Below, piece by piece: positions 15,491 through 24,337 of a DNA stretch of 39,107 bases. Both the position numbers and the translations under genes were made by a program. Within the stretch, counting starts at the first letter, position 1, and each line of letters begins with the position of its first letter. The notes below the pieces were generated by a model. The model ran no database searches and was not told the origin of the DNA. It saw nothing but the letters and a program-made list of their open reading frames with translations. The stretch is from an uncultured Prevotella sp. (lineage in GTDB: Bacteria > Bacteroidota > Bacteroidia > Bacteroidales > Bacteroidaceae): the NCBI GenBank assembly GCA_900543975.1, contig UQTI01000023.1, forward strand, positions 1 through 39,107, in the 5' to 3' direction.

Positions 15491-15613
15491 ACGCCCTGTA
15501 AGTGCAAAAGCTTCTGTATGCCAAAGGCTTTTGCCCTTACAGGGCGTATCGTTTGGTTATATCTCTACCCGGGGCGCTGCCCCGGACAGTTATGTCATTG
15601 CCCCTTCGGGGCG
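15491..15613. repeat. Palindrome cluster at the downstream end of the PUL
   Basis: A 21-bp inverted repeat (15491-15511 and 15527-15547, one mismatch, 15-base loop; arms begin ACGCCCTGTAAG) is followed by two GC-rich palindromes, CCGGGGCGCTGCCCCGG (15569-15585) and GCCCCTTCGGGGC (about 15600-15612). On the minus strand these lie just after the stop codon of the last PUL gene, where they could end or protect the transcript. They resemble REP-type elements. Confidence 0.75.
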
Positions 15614-15632
15614 CATTGAAGCAGTCATTGAC

Positions 15633-16664
15633 TTACCACTGGTATGCCTGCTCCTCATCGGGGATGAGGGTGTTGTACAGGCGCTCAAGCGACATCGATC
15701 CCTTGCAGTCCATGCGTGTGGGGTTGCTCGGGTCTGTGGTGATATCGCTGTAGCGGTAGTTGATGAACAGCGACACGAGGCGGCGCTCGATAGCCGGCTT
15801 AGTGGCATGCGCCTTCTTCGTGTAGGTGTAATAGCAGTCGCCGTAGGGCTCCAGTTTGATTTTGTTGTCGGGGTCGCCCGCTGTTATTGTCAGCCGTCCG
15901 CGTATGGAGCCGTCAGCCTGCTCCTCGCCGTCCTCGAAGTGCACATTCACCTTATACAGCTTGCGGTTGACATCCTCTTCCCAGATGGTGCCAGCATAGA
16001 AGAAGAGCGTCTTGTCATCCACGACGCGGCATGTGCGGTTGTCCACAGTGGCGGGGTCGTTGGTCTCGCCGTCGATATACACGTTCATGGCGTTGGCCGC
16101 ATACTTGCCCGAATAGTCGTTGAAGAGGTTCACGCCGAGCAGAGCCTTGTAGTAGCCCTTGCGTGTGTTCTTCTCATAGTCGCCGTCAAGCACGGTGATG
16201 GGCAACACCCATTTCTCAGACAGGTCTATGCCCTGCATGTTGAACTCAATGGGGTAGAGAGCTGTGTTCTGTCCGGCCTTCACCACACACTTGTCCGAGC
16301 TGAACGAGTAGAAGTTCTCTGGCAACTGGCGGAACCAGAGGTCCTCGCGGTTCACGGCGAATCGCTCCGTGTTAAGTATGGCGAGCGTGTCGTTGTCCAC
16401 GCCTATGTTTACGGTGATGTCGCGTCCGTTGGTCTTTGTCCCGCTCACGAGCACCGGCAGCTTGTAAGATGCCGTCCCGTCATCCCTGTAGCGCATGTAG
16501 ATGTCGTAGATGCCATTGCTTCCTACGGGAGCCTTGAACGATATCATCTCCCTGTACAGCTCATCTTTCTGTTCGTAGTTGACGCCGAGGTCCTCGGAGC
16601 AGGACGTGAGTCCGATGCCGAGTGCCATGAACGCCAGGGTTGCGAAAATATGTTTCTTTTTCAT
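15633..16664 (-). CDS. Surface glycan-binding lipoprotein, DUF1735/DUF4973 type
   Basis: A 343-residue outer-membrane lipoprotein, last gene of the SusC/SusD operon. The signal peptide ends in GLTSC (lipidated Cys22), followed by acidic residues (SEDLG) of the kind that route lipoproteins to the cell surface in Bacteroidetes. The N-terminal half (about 40-170) resembles DUF1735 beta-sandwich domains, and the C-terminal half (about 185-340, with YSGKYAANAMNVY and an ending SLERLYNTLIPDEEQ) resembles DUF4973. Such proteins serve as accessory glycan binders beside SusD. A 113-base gap with a stable hairpin separates it from susD, suggesting its level may be tuned separately. The glycan bound cannot be predicted. 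Confidence 0.82.
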   Translation of the reverse strand: MKKKHIFATLAFMALGIGLTSCSEDLGVNYEQKDELYREMISFKAPVGSNGIYDIYMRYRDDGTASYKLPVLVSGTKTNGRDITVNIGVDNDTLAILNTERFAVNREDLWFRQLPENFYSFSSDKCVVKAGQNTALYPIEFNMQGIDLSEKWVLPITVLDGDYEKNTRKGYYKALLGVNLFNDYSGKYAANAMNVYIDGETNDPATVDNRTCRVVDDKTLFFYAGTIWEEDVNRKLYKVNVHFEDGEEQADGSIRGRLTITAGDPDNKIKLEPYGDCYYTYTKKAHATKPAIERRLVSLFINYRYSDITTDPSNPTRMDCKGSMSLERLYNTLIPDEEQAYQW

Positions 16665-16685
16665 GTCTTTGCTTTTTAGATTTGC

Positions 16686-16732
16686 CAGCGTGGCCGCCTC
16701 ATGACCTTACGGCCTTTGGCTGAGCCACGCTG
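16686..16732. other. Intercistronic hairpin between susD-like and DUF4973 genes
   Basis: CAGCGTGGC (16686-16694) pairs perfectly with GCCACGCTG (16724-16732), and an alternative overlapping inner stem GGCCG/CGGCC can form at 16692-16696 and 16710-16714. There is no T tract, so it is more likely an mRNA stability, processing or attenuation element than a full terminator. Confidence 0.6.
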
Positions 16733-16777
16733 ATGTGAAAATTCAGATTCTTGCGTTTACAGCCTCCATGTGGGCGC

Positions 16778-18865
16778 TTAATCATAGTCGAGCCATCCCG
16801 GAGCCTGTGTCATGTTCTTGTTGCGCTTCAGCTCTGTGTAGGTGATGGGCCAGAAATACTGCTTGCGTGAGAACGAAGTCTGCAGGTTGGGCACGCGCAC
16901 CGGCACATAGAACTCTTTTGCGTGGGCCGTGTTCATCAGTGTGTTGCAGCCGTATATCTGTGCCGCTTCCACCTGCGGGGCAATCTTCCAGCGGCGCACG
17001 TCGTAGTAGCGCTGGTTCTCGTTGAAGAACTCTATGCGGCGCTCGTGCACGATGGCCTCGAAGAACTTCTCCTTGTCGGCATACACCTCCGCACTGTAGT
17101 CGGGCATGCCGGCACGCATGCGTACCGGTAGCACGCCACGTCGCATCTGTGCCGCGTCGCGTGTGACGGTGTAGGTCTTGCTGTTGTCCCATGACGGCTC
17201 CTCGTATGAGCCAGTCAGGTTGTTGAGGGCCTCGGCATAGAGCAGCAGGATGTCGGCATAGCGGATGGTAGGCTCCACCTTGCCCTGCACGGAGGCGTCG
17301 TTGCCGTAGTAGCTGTCTTTCGGGTTGACATACTTGCAGATGCCTATGCCGGTGTTGCACCATCGCTCGTTGCCGTTGGTGCGTCCGTTCTCCGTGCCTC
17401 GGTAGTACCACACCTGCTGGTTGCGGTAGCGGCTCTCGCTGGTGCTGGAGCATGTCCAGATGTATCCGCTGTAGGCCGCTGAGGCGTAGAAGCGCGGCTC
17501 GCGGTTGGCATATCCCATGAACACGCCGTTGTCGGGCAGGTGGTCGTAGGGGTGGAGGGTACCGTTGTTGGATGTCGTGAAGTAGGCGTCGCCCAGCCCG
17601 TTCTCGTCGGCAATCTTCTGATATTCCTTCAGCACCTTCTCGCGGTCGTAGGGCCGTCCGTCGGCCATGTCGTAGGCGTCGCACTGTGCCTGTGTCATGC
17701 CGTGGATGTTCCATCCTCCGGTGCTGACCGGCATCTGGTGTCTGGCCAGGTCGTCCACATTCATCACAGTGGTCTGGTCGGTATTCACGCCGTTGCGTCC
17801 GCGTGTGAAGATAAGCTCCGGGTTCTCGGCGGCGTACAGCTCGCCGTTGAACAGTGAGCGGTATGACTCGAACGGGTCGATGTCAGCCCATCCGTTGGGG
17901 AAATTCTGGCTTGAGTACGGTTCGCAGGTGGGCGGCGTGATGGTGAGCGGATACTCAAGGTCGCCGCCCTGTGTCTTCTTGGGTACGGTGTAGAGGCGGT
18001 ACACCCCTGTCTCGTCCGCATAGTCGATGAGGTCGCGGCAGGCTGCCGCCGCCTTGGCCCACTTCTCTTCATTATACTCCTGCGGTATGAGCTGCTTGCC
18101 CTGCTTGTCCACGAAGTCGGCGAACTCCGTGTTGCCGTTGTAGAGCGGGCTTGCGGCATACACCAGCATCTTGGCGCGCACGGCCAGGGCGGCGCCCTTC
18201 GTGGGGCGCACTATGTTGGCGTTGTCGCGCTTCTCGGGCAGGTCCTTGGCTGCGAGCAGCATCTCGGACGCCACATAGTCCACGCACTCGTCCATGGTGT
18301 TGCGCGGTATGGACAGCTCGTCGTATGACTTGGTGTAGTCGGTGCCCTCGTCGGGCATGATGGGCACGGGGCCGTAGCGGCGCACGAGCATCCAGTAGAA
18401 GTAGGCGCGCAGGAACCGTGCCTCGGCCTTCAGCACCTTTATCTCGTCCTCTGTCTGCAGGCTGTTGGCGTGGGCTTTGTGTATGAACACCGACGCCTGC
18501 CGTATGCCGTCGTATGACCACGGCCATGCCTGCTGGTAATAGCCGGAGTAGCCGTAGCCATAGCCTATCTCGCCGAGCTTGAAGGCGCGGTAGCGCGAGC
18601 CTGCGCCGCCCTCATTGAAGGTCTGGTCGTCGCAGAAGTTGGTGGGGCAGATGTCGGAGTGTCCTATCTCCACGTTGTCGCCCTGCAGGCGGTTGTAGAC
18701 GAAGGTGAGGAACTCCATGGTGTATGTCTTCTCGTCAAAGACGCGCTCCTCTGTCTTCTCGTCCTCCATATACTTTTCGGTGGCGAGGAAGTCGGAGCAC
18801 GACACCATGGTCAGTCCCATGCCCGCGCCCATCGCGCCGATAAGGATCTTGTTGCGTAATTTCAT
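16778..18865 (-). CDS. SusD/RagB-family glycan-binding lipoprotein
   Basis: A 695-residue SusD-like protein, on the long side for the family. It caps the SusC transporter at the outer surface and delivers oligosaccharides to it. The lipobox is LTMVSC (Cys23) followed by SDFL. Typical features are the TPR-like helical segments (AEARFLRAYFYWMLVRRYGPVPI near residues 147-170), the conserved RPTKGAALAVRAKMLVYAASPLYNG segment, and the C-terminal ERRIEFFNENQRYYDVRRWK signature followed by the usual YFWPI ending. It lies 34 bases downstream of susC on the minus strand in the standard C-D order. Confidence 0.96.
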   Translation of the reverse strand: MKLRNKILIGAMGAGMGLTMVSCSDFLATEKYMEDEKTEERVFDEKTYTMEFLTFVYNRLQGDNVEIGHSDICPTNFCDDQTFNEGGAGSRYRAFKLGEIGYGYGYSGYYQQAWPWSYDGIRQASVFIHKAHANSLQTEDEIKVLKAEARFLRAYFYWMLVRRYGPVPIMPDEGTDYTKSYDELSIPRNTMDECVDYVASEMLLAAKDLPEKRDNANIVRPTKGAALAVRAKMLVYAASPLYNGNTEFADFVDKQGKQLIPQEYNEEKWAKAAAACRDLIDYADETGVYRLYTVPKKTQGGDLEYPLTITPPTCEPYSSQNFPNGWADIDPFESYRSLFNGELYAAENPELIFTRGRNGVNTDQTTVMNVDDLARHQMPVSTGGWNIHGMTQAQCDAYDMADGRPYDREKVLKEYQKIADENGLGDAYFTTSNNGTLHPYDHLPDNGVFMGYANREPRFYASAAYSGYIWTCSSTSESRYRNQQVWYYRGTENGRTNGNERWCNTGIGICKYVNPKDSYYGNDASVQGKVEPTIRYADILLLYAEALNNLTGSYEEPSWDNSKTYTVTRDAAQMRRGVLPVRMRAGMPDYSAEVYADKEKFFEAIVHERRIEFFNENQRYYDVRRWKIAPQVEAAQIYGCNTLMNTAHAKEFYVPVRVPNLQTSFSRKQYFWPITYTELKRNKNMTQAPGWLDYD

Positions 18866-18899
18866 ATTGATTCTGTTTTTAAGTTAGCGTAAGGTGGTG

Positions 18900-21800
18900 T
18901 CACAGGCTTACGGTCATGCCCAGCGTGTATGTGCGTGACAGCGGGTAGGCTCGTCCGTTAGAGCTTCCGAGCTCGGGATCCCAAAGCTTGAAGCTTGAGA
19001 AGGTGAGCAGGTTGGTGCCCATGAAGTATACACGGATGTTGTTGATGTGTGCCTGGTTGACGAATTTCTTTGGCAGCGTGTAGCCTATCTCGAGGTTCTT
19101 CAGGCGCAGGTATGAGCCATCGCGCAGCCAGTAGGTGGACGCGCGGTAGTTGTTGGAGTTGCCTCCGAACGACATGCGCGGATACTTGGCGTGTATGTCC
19201 TCGTTCTTGCCCAGCGACCAGTAGTTGCCCACCACGTCGGTGAGAATGTTGCCCCAGAAGCTCTCCTGGAACGGATACACGCTTGCGCCGTTGATGAAGA
19301 ACGTGGACTTGCCTGTGCCCTGGAAGAGCACGTTGAAGTCGAAGCCTTTCCACTTGGCCGACAGGCCGTAGCCGTAGATGAAGTTGGGCCTGGTGGTGGA
19401 GCCGATGGGCACGATGTCGTTGTCGTCGATCTTGCCGTCGCCGTTCACGTCGCGGTACTTGATGTCGCCGGGCGCGATGTCCACGCTTCCTGCCAGTCCG
19501 CTCTGGTCGGGGCTGTAGCGTATGTCCTCATAGTCCTTGAACAGTCCGATGGCGATGAGGCCGCGTGCCTGGTTCACACGGAAGCCGGCGTTGCGCGAGT
19601 AGGGATAGTGGCTGTACTGCTCGTCATATTCCAGAATCTCGTTCTTGGAGTAGGTGAAGTTGCCGCGGAAGGTGAAGTCCACCTGTCCTATCTTCTGGTT
19701 GAGGGCGAAGTTGCCGTCGAAGCCGCTGCTCTTCACCGCTCCCACATTGGCCGACGGGTACCTGTTGGAGGCGTTGGGGCTGGTAGACAGGAAGTTGAGA
19801 CCTACCGACTGGGGCAGGTAAGAGCGTGTCATGTAGATGCCGGTGCGCTTCTCGTTGAAGTAGTCTACCGTGGCGTTGAACTTGTTGCCGAAGAGGTAGA
19901 GGTCCACGCCCACATCGTGCTTCTTCGACACCTCCCACGTCACATTGACGTTGGCCATGCGCGAGTATGTGAGGCCGTTGTAGTTGTAGGTGTCCACGCC
20001 CACGTCGCCGAACTTGTAGCCGGTGAGTGTACCCATGGACTTGGCGTCGTCGCCGTTGCCCGACCACGTGGAAGTGTTGTCGAACTCGGGCCGGAAGGCG
20101 AAGCGTACGCGGCTGCCGTTGATGCTCATGTAGTCGTTGCCCACTTTGCCGTAGGAGTAGCGCAGCTTGAGCATGTCTATCCACTTGGCGTGCTTCTTAA
20201 TCCAAGGCTCCTCGCCGATGTTCCATGCCACGGAGTAGGCTGGGAAGAATCCGAAGCGGTGGCCCTTGGCGAAGTTCTCGGAGCCGTTGTAGCCGAAGTT
20301 GAAGTCGGCGTAGTAGCGGTATTTCCATCCGTAGGTGAGGCGTCCTGCCAGACCCTGGTGGCGGTAGTTGATCCAGTCGTCGCTGGTGTCGTCCTGTGTG
20401 TATTTGAGCACGGCCCCCACCTGGTGGTCGCCGAAGGAGCGGTCATAGTCGAGCTGTGCCTCGATAAACTCCTTGCGCTGCGTGTTCTTCCATGGGTTCG
20501 ACTGCATGGTCTGCGCGTCGGACTTCTTCGTGAAGAGCAGTTCGCCGTCGGCGTCGCGCAGACGCTCCACGATCCACTGCTCTGGCCATTTCACGCGTTT
20601 GTTGCCGCTGTTGGAGTAAACGTCAAATCCGAAGCGTCCGTAGAATTTCAGACCCTTGGTCACGAAGTCGAGGTTCTGCTCGAGGGATGCCGTGGTCTGC
20701 ACGGTGTTGTTCCATGTCTCGTTGTAGCCTGACTGCGTGATCATGACATAGGGGTTGGTGCGGTTGCCGTTGCCGAAGGCTCCGAAGCGTCCGTTGGAGT
20801 ACTTCACGGGAGTGGCCACGGGGGTGTATCCCGTCAGCGAGTACCAGATGTCGTCGCTGCTGAATCCTGGCTGGTTCTGCTTCTCGAGTGAGCCGCTGAT
20901 GCCCACCTTCAGGAGTGTGGTCTTGGTGAGGTTCATGTCCACATTCATGCGGTAGTTGAAGCGGTGGTAGTTGGCGTTGGTGTTGTACTTGTCGAGCGCA
21001 TTGTCTGTCTTGTACATGCCGCCCTCGTCAACATAGCTTGCCGACACAAAATAGCGTGCGAGCTGTCCGCCGCCGCTGAAGTCCACGTTGGCGCGGTAGG
21101 TGGGCGCGCCCTTGCGCAGCAGCAGCCCCATCCAGTCGACGTTGGGGAAGATGTCGGGGTCGAGCTGGTTCTTGAGCACATATAGCTCGTCATCGGTGTA
21201 GCCAGCCTGCTGGTTGCGTGTCACGCGTGCCTCGTTGAGCAGCTGTGCGTATGTCACGCCGTCCACATACTCTGGGGTCTTGGTGCGTGTGCTGTAGGTG
21301 TACTCGGCCTTGGCGTTGATGTTGATCTTGCCCTCCTTGCCGTGCTTGGTGGTGATGAGCACCACGCCGTTGGCTCCGCGCGAGCCGTAGATGGCCGTGG
21401 CTGACGCGTCCTTGAGCACTGTGAAGGTCTCGATGTCCTCAGTGTTGATGTCGTTGAGGTTGCGCTCGAAGCCGTCCACGAGCACGAGGGCGCTCGAGCC
21501 TGCTCCGAACGTTGAGATTCCGCGTATCCAGAACTCCGACACGTTGTTGCCGGGCTGGCCTGTGGTCTGGCGTGCGAACACGCCTGGCACCACGCCGGCG
21601 AACGAGTTGGAGAGGCTGGCGGTGGGAGTCTTGAGGTCGGAGGCGCTGACGGTGGTCACGGCTCCTGTGAGCGTGATCTTCTTCTGCACGCCGGTACCTG
21701 TCACGGCCACCTCGTCGAGCACGTTCTCCTTTGATGTCTTCATCACCACGTTCACCGTCTTCTGTGTCTTCACGAACACGGTCTGCGTCTCCATGCCTAT

Positions 21801-22034
21801 GTATGAGAACACGATGTTGGAGTATTGCGGGATCTTTATCTTGAACACACCGTCGATGTTGGTGATGGCGCCGAGGCCCACCTGGTCCTTCACGGTGACG
21901 GTGACTCCGATGAGCGGCTCATGCTGCTCGTCGGTGACGGTGCCCGTGACCTCTATTCTCGATTGCTGGTCCTGGGCGAAGGCGGTGCCCACGCTCACTA
22001 ACACCAGCAGTAGCATAAATATGTATTTCTTCAT
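18900..22034 (-). CDS. SusC/RagA-family TonB-dependent outer-membrane transporter
   Basis: A 1,044-residue TonB-dependent receptor that imports glycan fragments across the outer membrane with its SusD partner. In order: signal peptide ending AFAQ, a carboxypeptidase-D-regulatory-like domain (about 28-105, with GTVTDEQHEPLIGVTV), a TonB-box-like stretch (DEVAVTGTG), the plug (about 120-235, including LVLVDGFERN and YGSRGANGVVLITTK, the SusC signature) and the beta-barrel ending in YTLGMTVSL. There is no extra STN domain at the N-terminus, so no anti-sigma signalling is expected. The TIG/NHL gene precedes it by 16 bases and susD follows by 34, so all are in one operon. Confidence 0.97.
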   Translation of the reverse strand: MKKYIFMLLLVLVSVGTAFAQDQQSRIEVTGTVTDEQHEPLIGVTVTVKDQVGLGAITNIDGVFKIKIPQYSNIVFSYIGMETQTVFVKTQKTVNVVMKTSKENVLDEVAVTGTGVQKKITLTGAVTTVSASDLKTPTASLSNSFAGVVPGVFARQTTGQPGNNVSEFWIRGISTFGAGSSALVLVDGFERNLNDINTEDIETFTVLKDASATAIYGSRGANGVVLITTKHGKEGKININAKAEYTYSTRTKTPEYVDGVTYAQLLNEARVTRNQQAGYTDDELYVLKNQLDPDIFPNVDWMGLLLRKGAPTYRANVDFSGGGQLARYFVSASYVDEGGMYKTDNALDKYNTNANYHRFNYRMNVDMNLTKTTLLKVGISGSLEKQNQPGFSSDDIWYSLTGYTPVATPVKYSNGRFGAFGNGNRTNPYVMITQSGYNETWNNTVQTTASLEQNLDFVTKGLKFYGRFGFDVYSNSGNKRVKWPEQWIVERLRDADGELLFTKKSDAQTMQSNPWKNTQRKEFIEAQLDYDRSFGDHQVGAVLKYTQDDTSDDWINYRHQGLAGRLTYGWKYRYYADFNFGYNGSENFAKGHRFGFFPAYSVAWNIGEEPWIKKHAKWIDMLKLRYSYGKVGNDYMSINGSRVRFAFRPEFDNTSTWSGNGDDAKSMGTLTGYKFGDVGVDTYNYNGLTYSRMANVNVTWEVSKKHDVGVDLYLFGNKFNATVDYFNEKRTGIYMTRSYLPQSVGLNFLSTSPNASNRYPSANVGAVKSSGFDGNFALNQKIGQVDFTFRGNFTYSKNEILEYDEQYSHYPYSRNAGFRVNQARGLIAIGLFKDYEDIRYSPDQSGLAGSVDIAPGDIKYRDVNGDGKIDDNDIVPIGSTTRPNFIYGYGLSAKWKGFDFNVLFQGTGKSTFFINGASVYPFQESFWGNILTDVVGNYWSLGKNEDIHAKYPRMSFGGNSNNYRASTYWLRDGSYLRLKNLEIGYTLPKKFVNQAHINNIRVYFMGTNLLTFSSFKLWDPELGSSNGRAYPLSRTYTLGMTVSL

Positions 22035-22050
22035 GTTGTCAGGTTGTTGA

Positions 22051-23514
22051 TTATTCTACGGTCATATAACGCAGGGCATGGTAGATGTGGTCGTAGATGT
22101 ACCATGTCTGGTCGGTCTCGTCGTATGCCAGGCCTTTGGGCTGTTCGAAGCGTGCCTCCTGCAGTGGGTCGCCGTCGATATAGCCCCATGTCTGCCCGTC
22201 CTTCGACTCATTGGAGCGTCCGGCTGCTATTGTGGCCACGCCGTCGGGTGTGATCTTCCAGATGCAGTCGTTGTCGTTGCAGCCGGTCACATAGAAGTCG
22301 TACTCGTCGCCGTCGCCGCGCGGGTTGGCCACATAGTCGGCGTTCTTGACGAATATGCCGCACCACAGCGTGCCGAAGCGTGCGGCTCCGCCTGTGCCCT
22401 CAGCGCAGCCGCTGGCCGAGAAGTTGCCGGCCACCAATGTGGGGTACTCGAACATGTTGGTCTTCTCGTTGTAGTTGGAGCGCAGTATGCACCTCACCTG
22501 CGGGGCTATGATGTACATGTACTTGTGCGACGGGTGCAGTATGAGGCGCGTGTGCGCGCCGTCGATCTGTGATATCTGTGCGAGCGTGAAGCATTTGGTG
22601 CGGTTCTCGTCCACGAACGGAATCTTGCGTCCCTCCGGTTCCTGGCGGTAGATGGCGGCGTTGGTCCATGAGGAGTAGAACTTGGTGCCGTTGGGCATGC
22701 ACACGGTGGAGTAGGTGCAAGGGCCGTAGGCGTAGGGGCGCAGCTTGCGGAATCCCTCTGAGCGCAGGGCGTAGTACATGTTGGGCTTGGTGCAGTCCGA
22801 GCCACGTCCGTTGTCGTCGGGGCAGATAAGGGTGTCGCCGTCGGTGGTGAAGGTGAACGTGTGCATCGAACTGTATTGCGCGCGCGGGAAGATACGCTTT
22901 ATCTCACGCTGTGTGAGGTTGAGCTGGTAGAGTCCGTTATCATAGTTGCTTGAGTAGAGTATGCGGTCATCGCCTTCCTTGTATTTGGGGTCGAAGATGA
23001 GCCAGTCGGCGCTGCCGATGTTTCCTCCCTCTCCGAACTTGCCGTCGAACGAGCCTTCGGCGAACGTGGCGTTGCTCTTCTCGTCCACCTTGCGGAACAC
23101 GGTGCCCACAGTCCATTTAGGTGTGTAGTGGAATGTCTGGTCGAAGGTGTAGTCGGTCGTCACCTCGCCGTTGTCGTTAAGGATTTTCACGTTCACGGGG
23201 CTGTTGTAGTTTGCACCCTCATACGAGCGCTTGCGCACCTGTGTGTGGATGGTTGAGCCGTCGGTGCCCACTACTTTCGCTTCCTTGCCGGCCACTGTTA
23301 CCTGAATTTTGGAGGGGTCGGTGCCGAAATTGCTGCCATGGATGTAGAGCCGTGTGCGCATTGAGCCTTCTGCCGGGTCGAAGCTGGTGAATGTCACCGC
23401 CTTTGACGGGTCAGACGGCACGAGCGCCTTCTCGAACTCCGCATTGTCTGAGCAACTTACGAGAAACAGACCGCCACAGCACATTGCCAATGCCCAAAGA
23501 ATAGGTTTTCTCAT
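22051..23514 (-). CDS. IPT/TIG and NHL-propeller surface lipoprotein
   Basis: A 487-residue lipoprotein and first gene of the susC operon. The signal peptide ends FLVSC (lipidated Cys21). An IPT/TIG Ig-like domain follows (about 40-130, with FDPAEGSMRTRLYIHGSNFG), then a beta-propeller of NHL-like repeats (about 135-487, final repeat ARFEQPKGLAYDETDQTWYIYDH). TIG-NHL lipoproteins are common PUL accessory proteins presumed to bind glycan at the surface; no enzymatic residues are evident. It is unusual for such a gene to lead the operon ahead of susC, but the order is clear here. A long untranslated leader precedes it. Confidence 0.85.
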   Translation of the reverse strand: MRKPILWALAMCCGGLFLVSCSDNAEFEKALVPSDPSKAVTFTSFDPAEGSMRTRLYIHGSNFGTDPSKIQVTVAGKEAKVVGTDGSTIHTQVRKRSYEGANYNSPVNVKILNDNGEVTTDYTFDQTFHYTPKWTVGTVFRKVDEKSNATFAEGSFDGKFGEGGNIGSADWLIFDPKYKEGDDRILYSSNYDNGLYQLNLTQREIKRIFPRAQYSSMHTFTFTTDGDTLICPDDNGRGSDCTKPNMYYALRSEGFRKLRPYAYGPCTYSTVCMPNGTKFYSSWTNAAIYRQEPEGRKIPFVDENRTKCFTLAQISQIDGAHTRLILHPSHKYMYIIAPQVRCILRSNYNEKTNMFEYPTLVAGNFSASGCAEGTGGAARFGTLWCGIFVKNADYVANPRGDGDEYDFYVTGCNDNDCIWKITPDGVATIAAGRSNESKDGQTWGYIDGDPLQEARFEQPKGLAYDETDQTWYIYDHIYHALRYMTVE

Positions 23515-24055
23515 AAAAATTTTTGATAAATGTTTAAATTACTAGCGGCATAGGCTGCCGCAGTTTTGTTGGATTAATATTGCCCTGAGAGCTGTCAGTG
23601 TGATAATTGCCATACGGCGCCCACATGAGTGTGGGGGCTTGTCTGGTTTGAAATCGTCGTGACGTGCTGTCAGAGAATTTCATGGTCATCAGCCGTGGCG
23701 TGCGTATGCCGTGACACGGCCTTGTCGAGAGGTTATTACCCGCGTGTGTGCCAATGGTTGTGCGGCACTGCGCCGGCGTTAGTTCATTTCATAGTTGTTG
23801 TCTCTTGTAATGTGTCTCTTTCATGTGGGGCGTTGTTGCGTCAGCTATGGGAATGCGGCTGTCAGGGCCATGGCACACAACAATGCGGCCCCGTAGGTTT
23901 TTACTCTTTGCCTGTGGCAGATAGAGGTTTTTATTTTTCGCATATTTCTTACAATTAGTATTTCCAAAATGTTAATAAATTGAGCTAGGCTTATTGGGGC
24001 TGTTTACTTAAGCCATAGCTTTTTACAAGTTTTTTAGATTGATGTTGCAAAGTTA
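23515..24055 (-). promoter_or_regulatory. Promoter and about 525-base leader of the susC operon
   Basis: On the minus strand a perfect TAACTTTG -7 box lies at 24055-24048, so transcription would start near 24040 and run about 525 bases before the TIG/NHL start codon. The leader is GC-rich relative to the AT-rich DNA upstream of the promoter and contains small stems, including GCGGCA/TGCCGC (about 23544-23560, some 30 bases before the start codon) and CCACA/TGTGG (about 23620-23635). I see no credible gene in it on either strand. A closer unrecognised promoter would shorten the leader. Confidence 0.5.
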
Positions 24056-24239
24056 TAAAAAAAGCTAATTAAATTTTGCTTGTATCATCGCTTGTATGCT
24101 TTTTGATTTTATAAGATGTTGATTATTAAGGAAGTAATATTTTAATAATATAAATTTTGTATTAATGGTGTAAGGATAAAACCAGATGTTGAGCATGTGC
24201 CTTTCTTCCAATATGTGGCTTTTTTGAGCTGTTTGCAAA

Positions 24240-24290
24240 TAAAAAAAGAAAATGTGCGTTGCACCATCGTGTGTGCGTCGTCACATTTCC
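24240..24290 (-). terminator. Terminator of the DUF6377-type regulator gene
   Basis: Reading on the minus strand, AAATGTG (24288-24282) pairs with CACATTT (24256-24250), and a run of T follows (A tract 24241-24247 on the plus strand). It lies about 50 bases after the regulator stop codon. Between them are three imperfect copies of a word like AATGGCCTTATGCGTT. Confidence 0.6.
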
Positions 24291-24337
24291 TTTTGTTTTA
24301 ATGGCCTTATGCGTTGTTATAATGGCCTTATGCGTTT

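Noticed and set aside
15531..16679. Open plus-strand frame of 382 codons
   Set aside because: It is fully antisense to the DUF4973-type lipoprotein, whose signal peptide, lipobox and family features are clear; the plus-strand translation has no recognisable domain.
19191..20732. Open plus-strand frame of 513 codons
   Set aside because: Antisense to susC; rich in Val/Ala/Glu/His as expected from the complement of a GC-biased gene, and without motifs.
23629..23958. Open plus-strand frame of 109 codons in the susC operon leader
   Set aside because: Cysteine- and tryptophan-rich composition unlike neighbouring genes, no family resemblance and no promoter; treated as chance within the leader.
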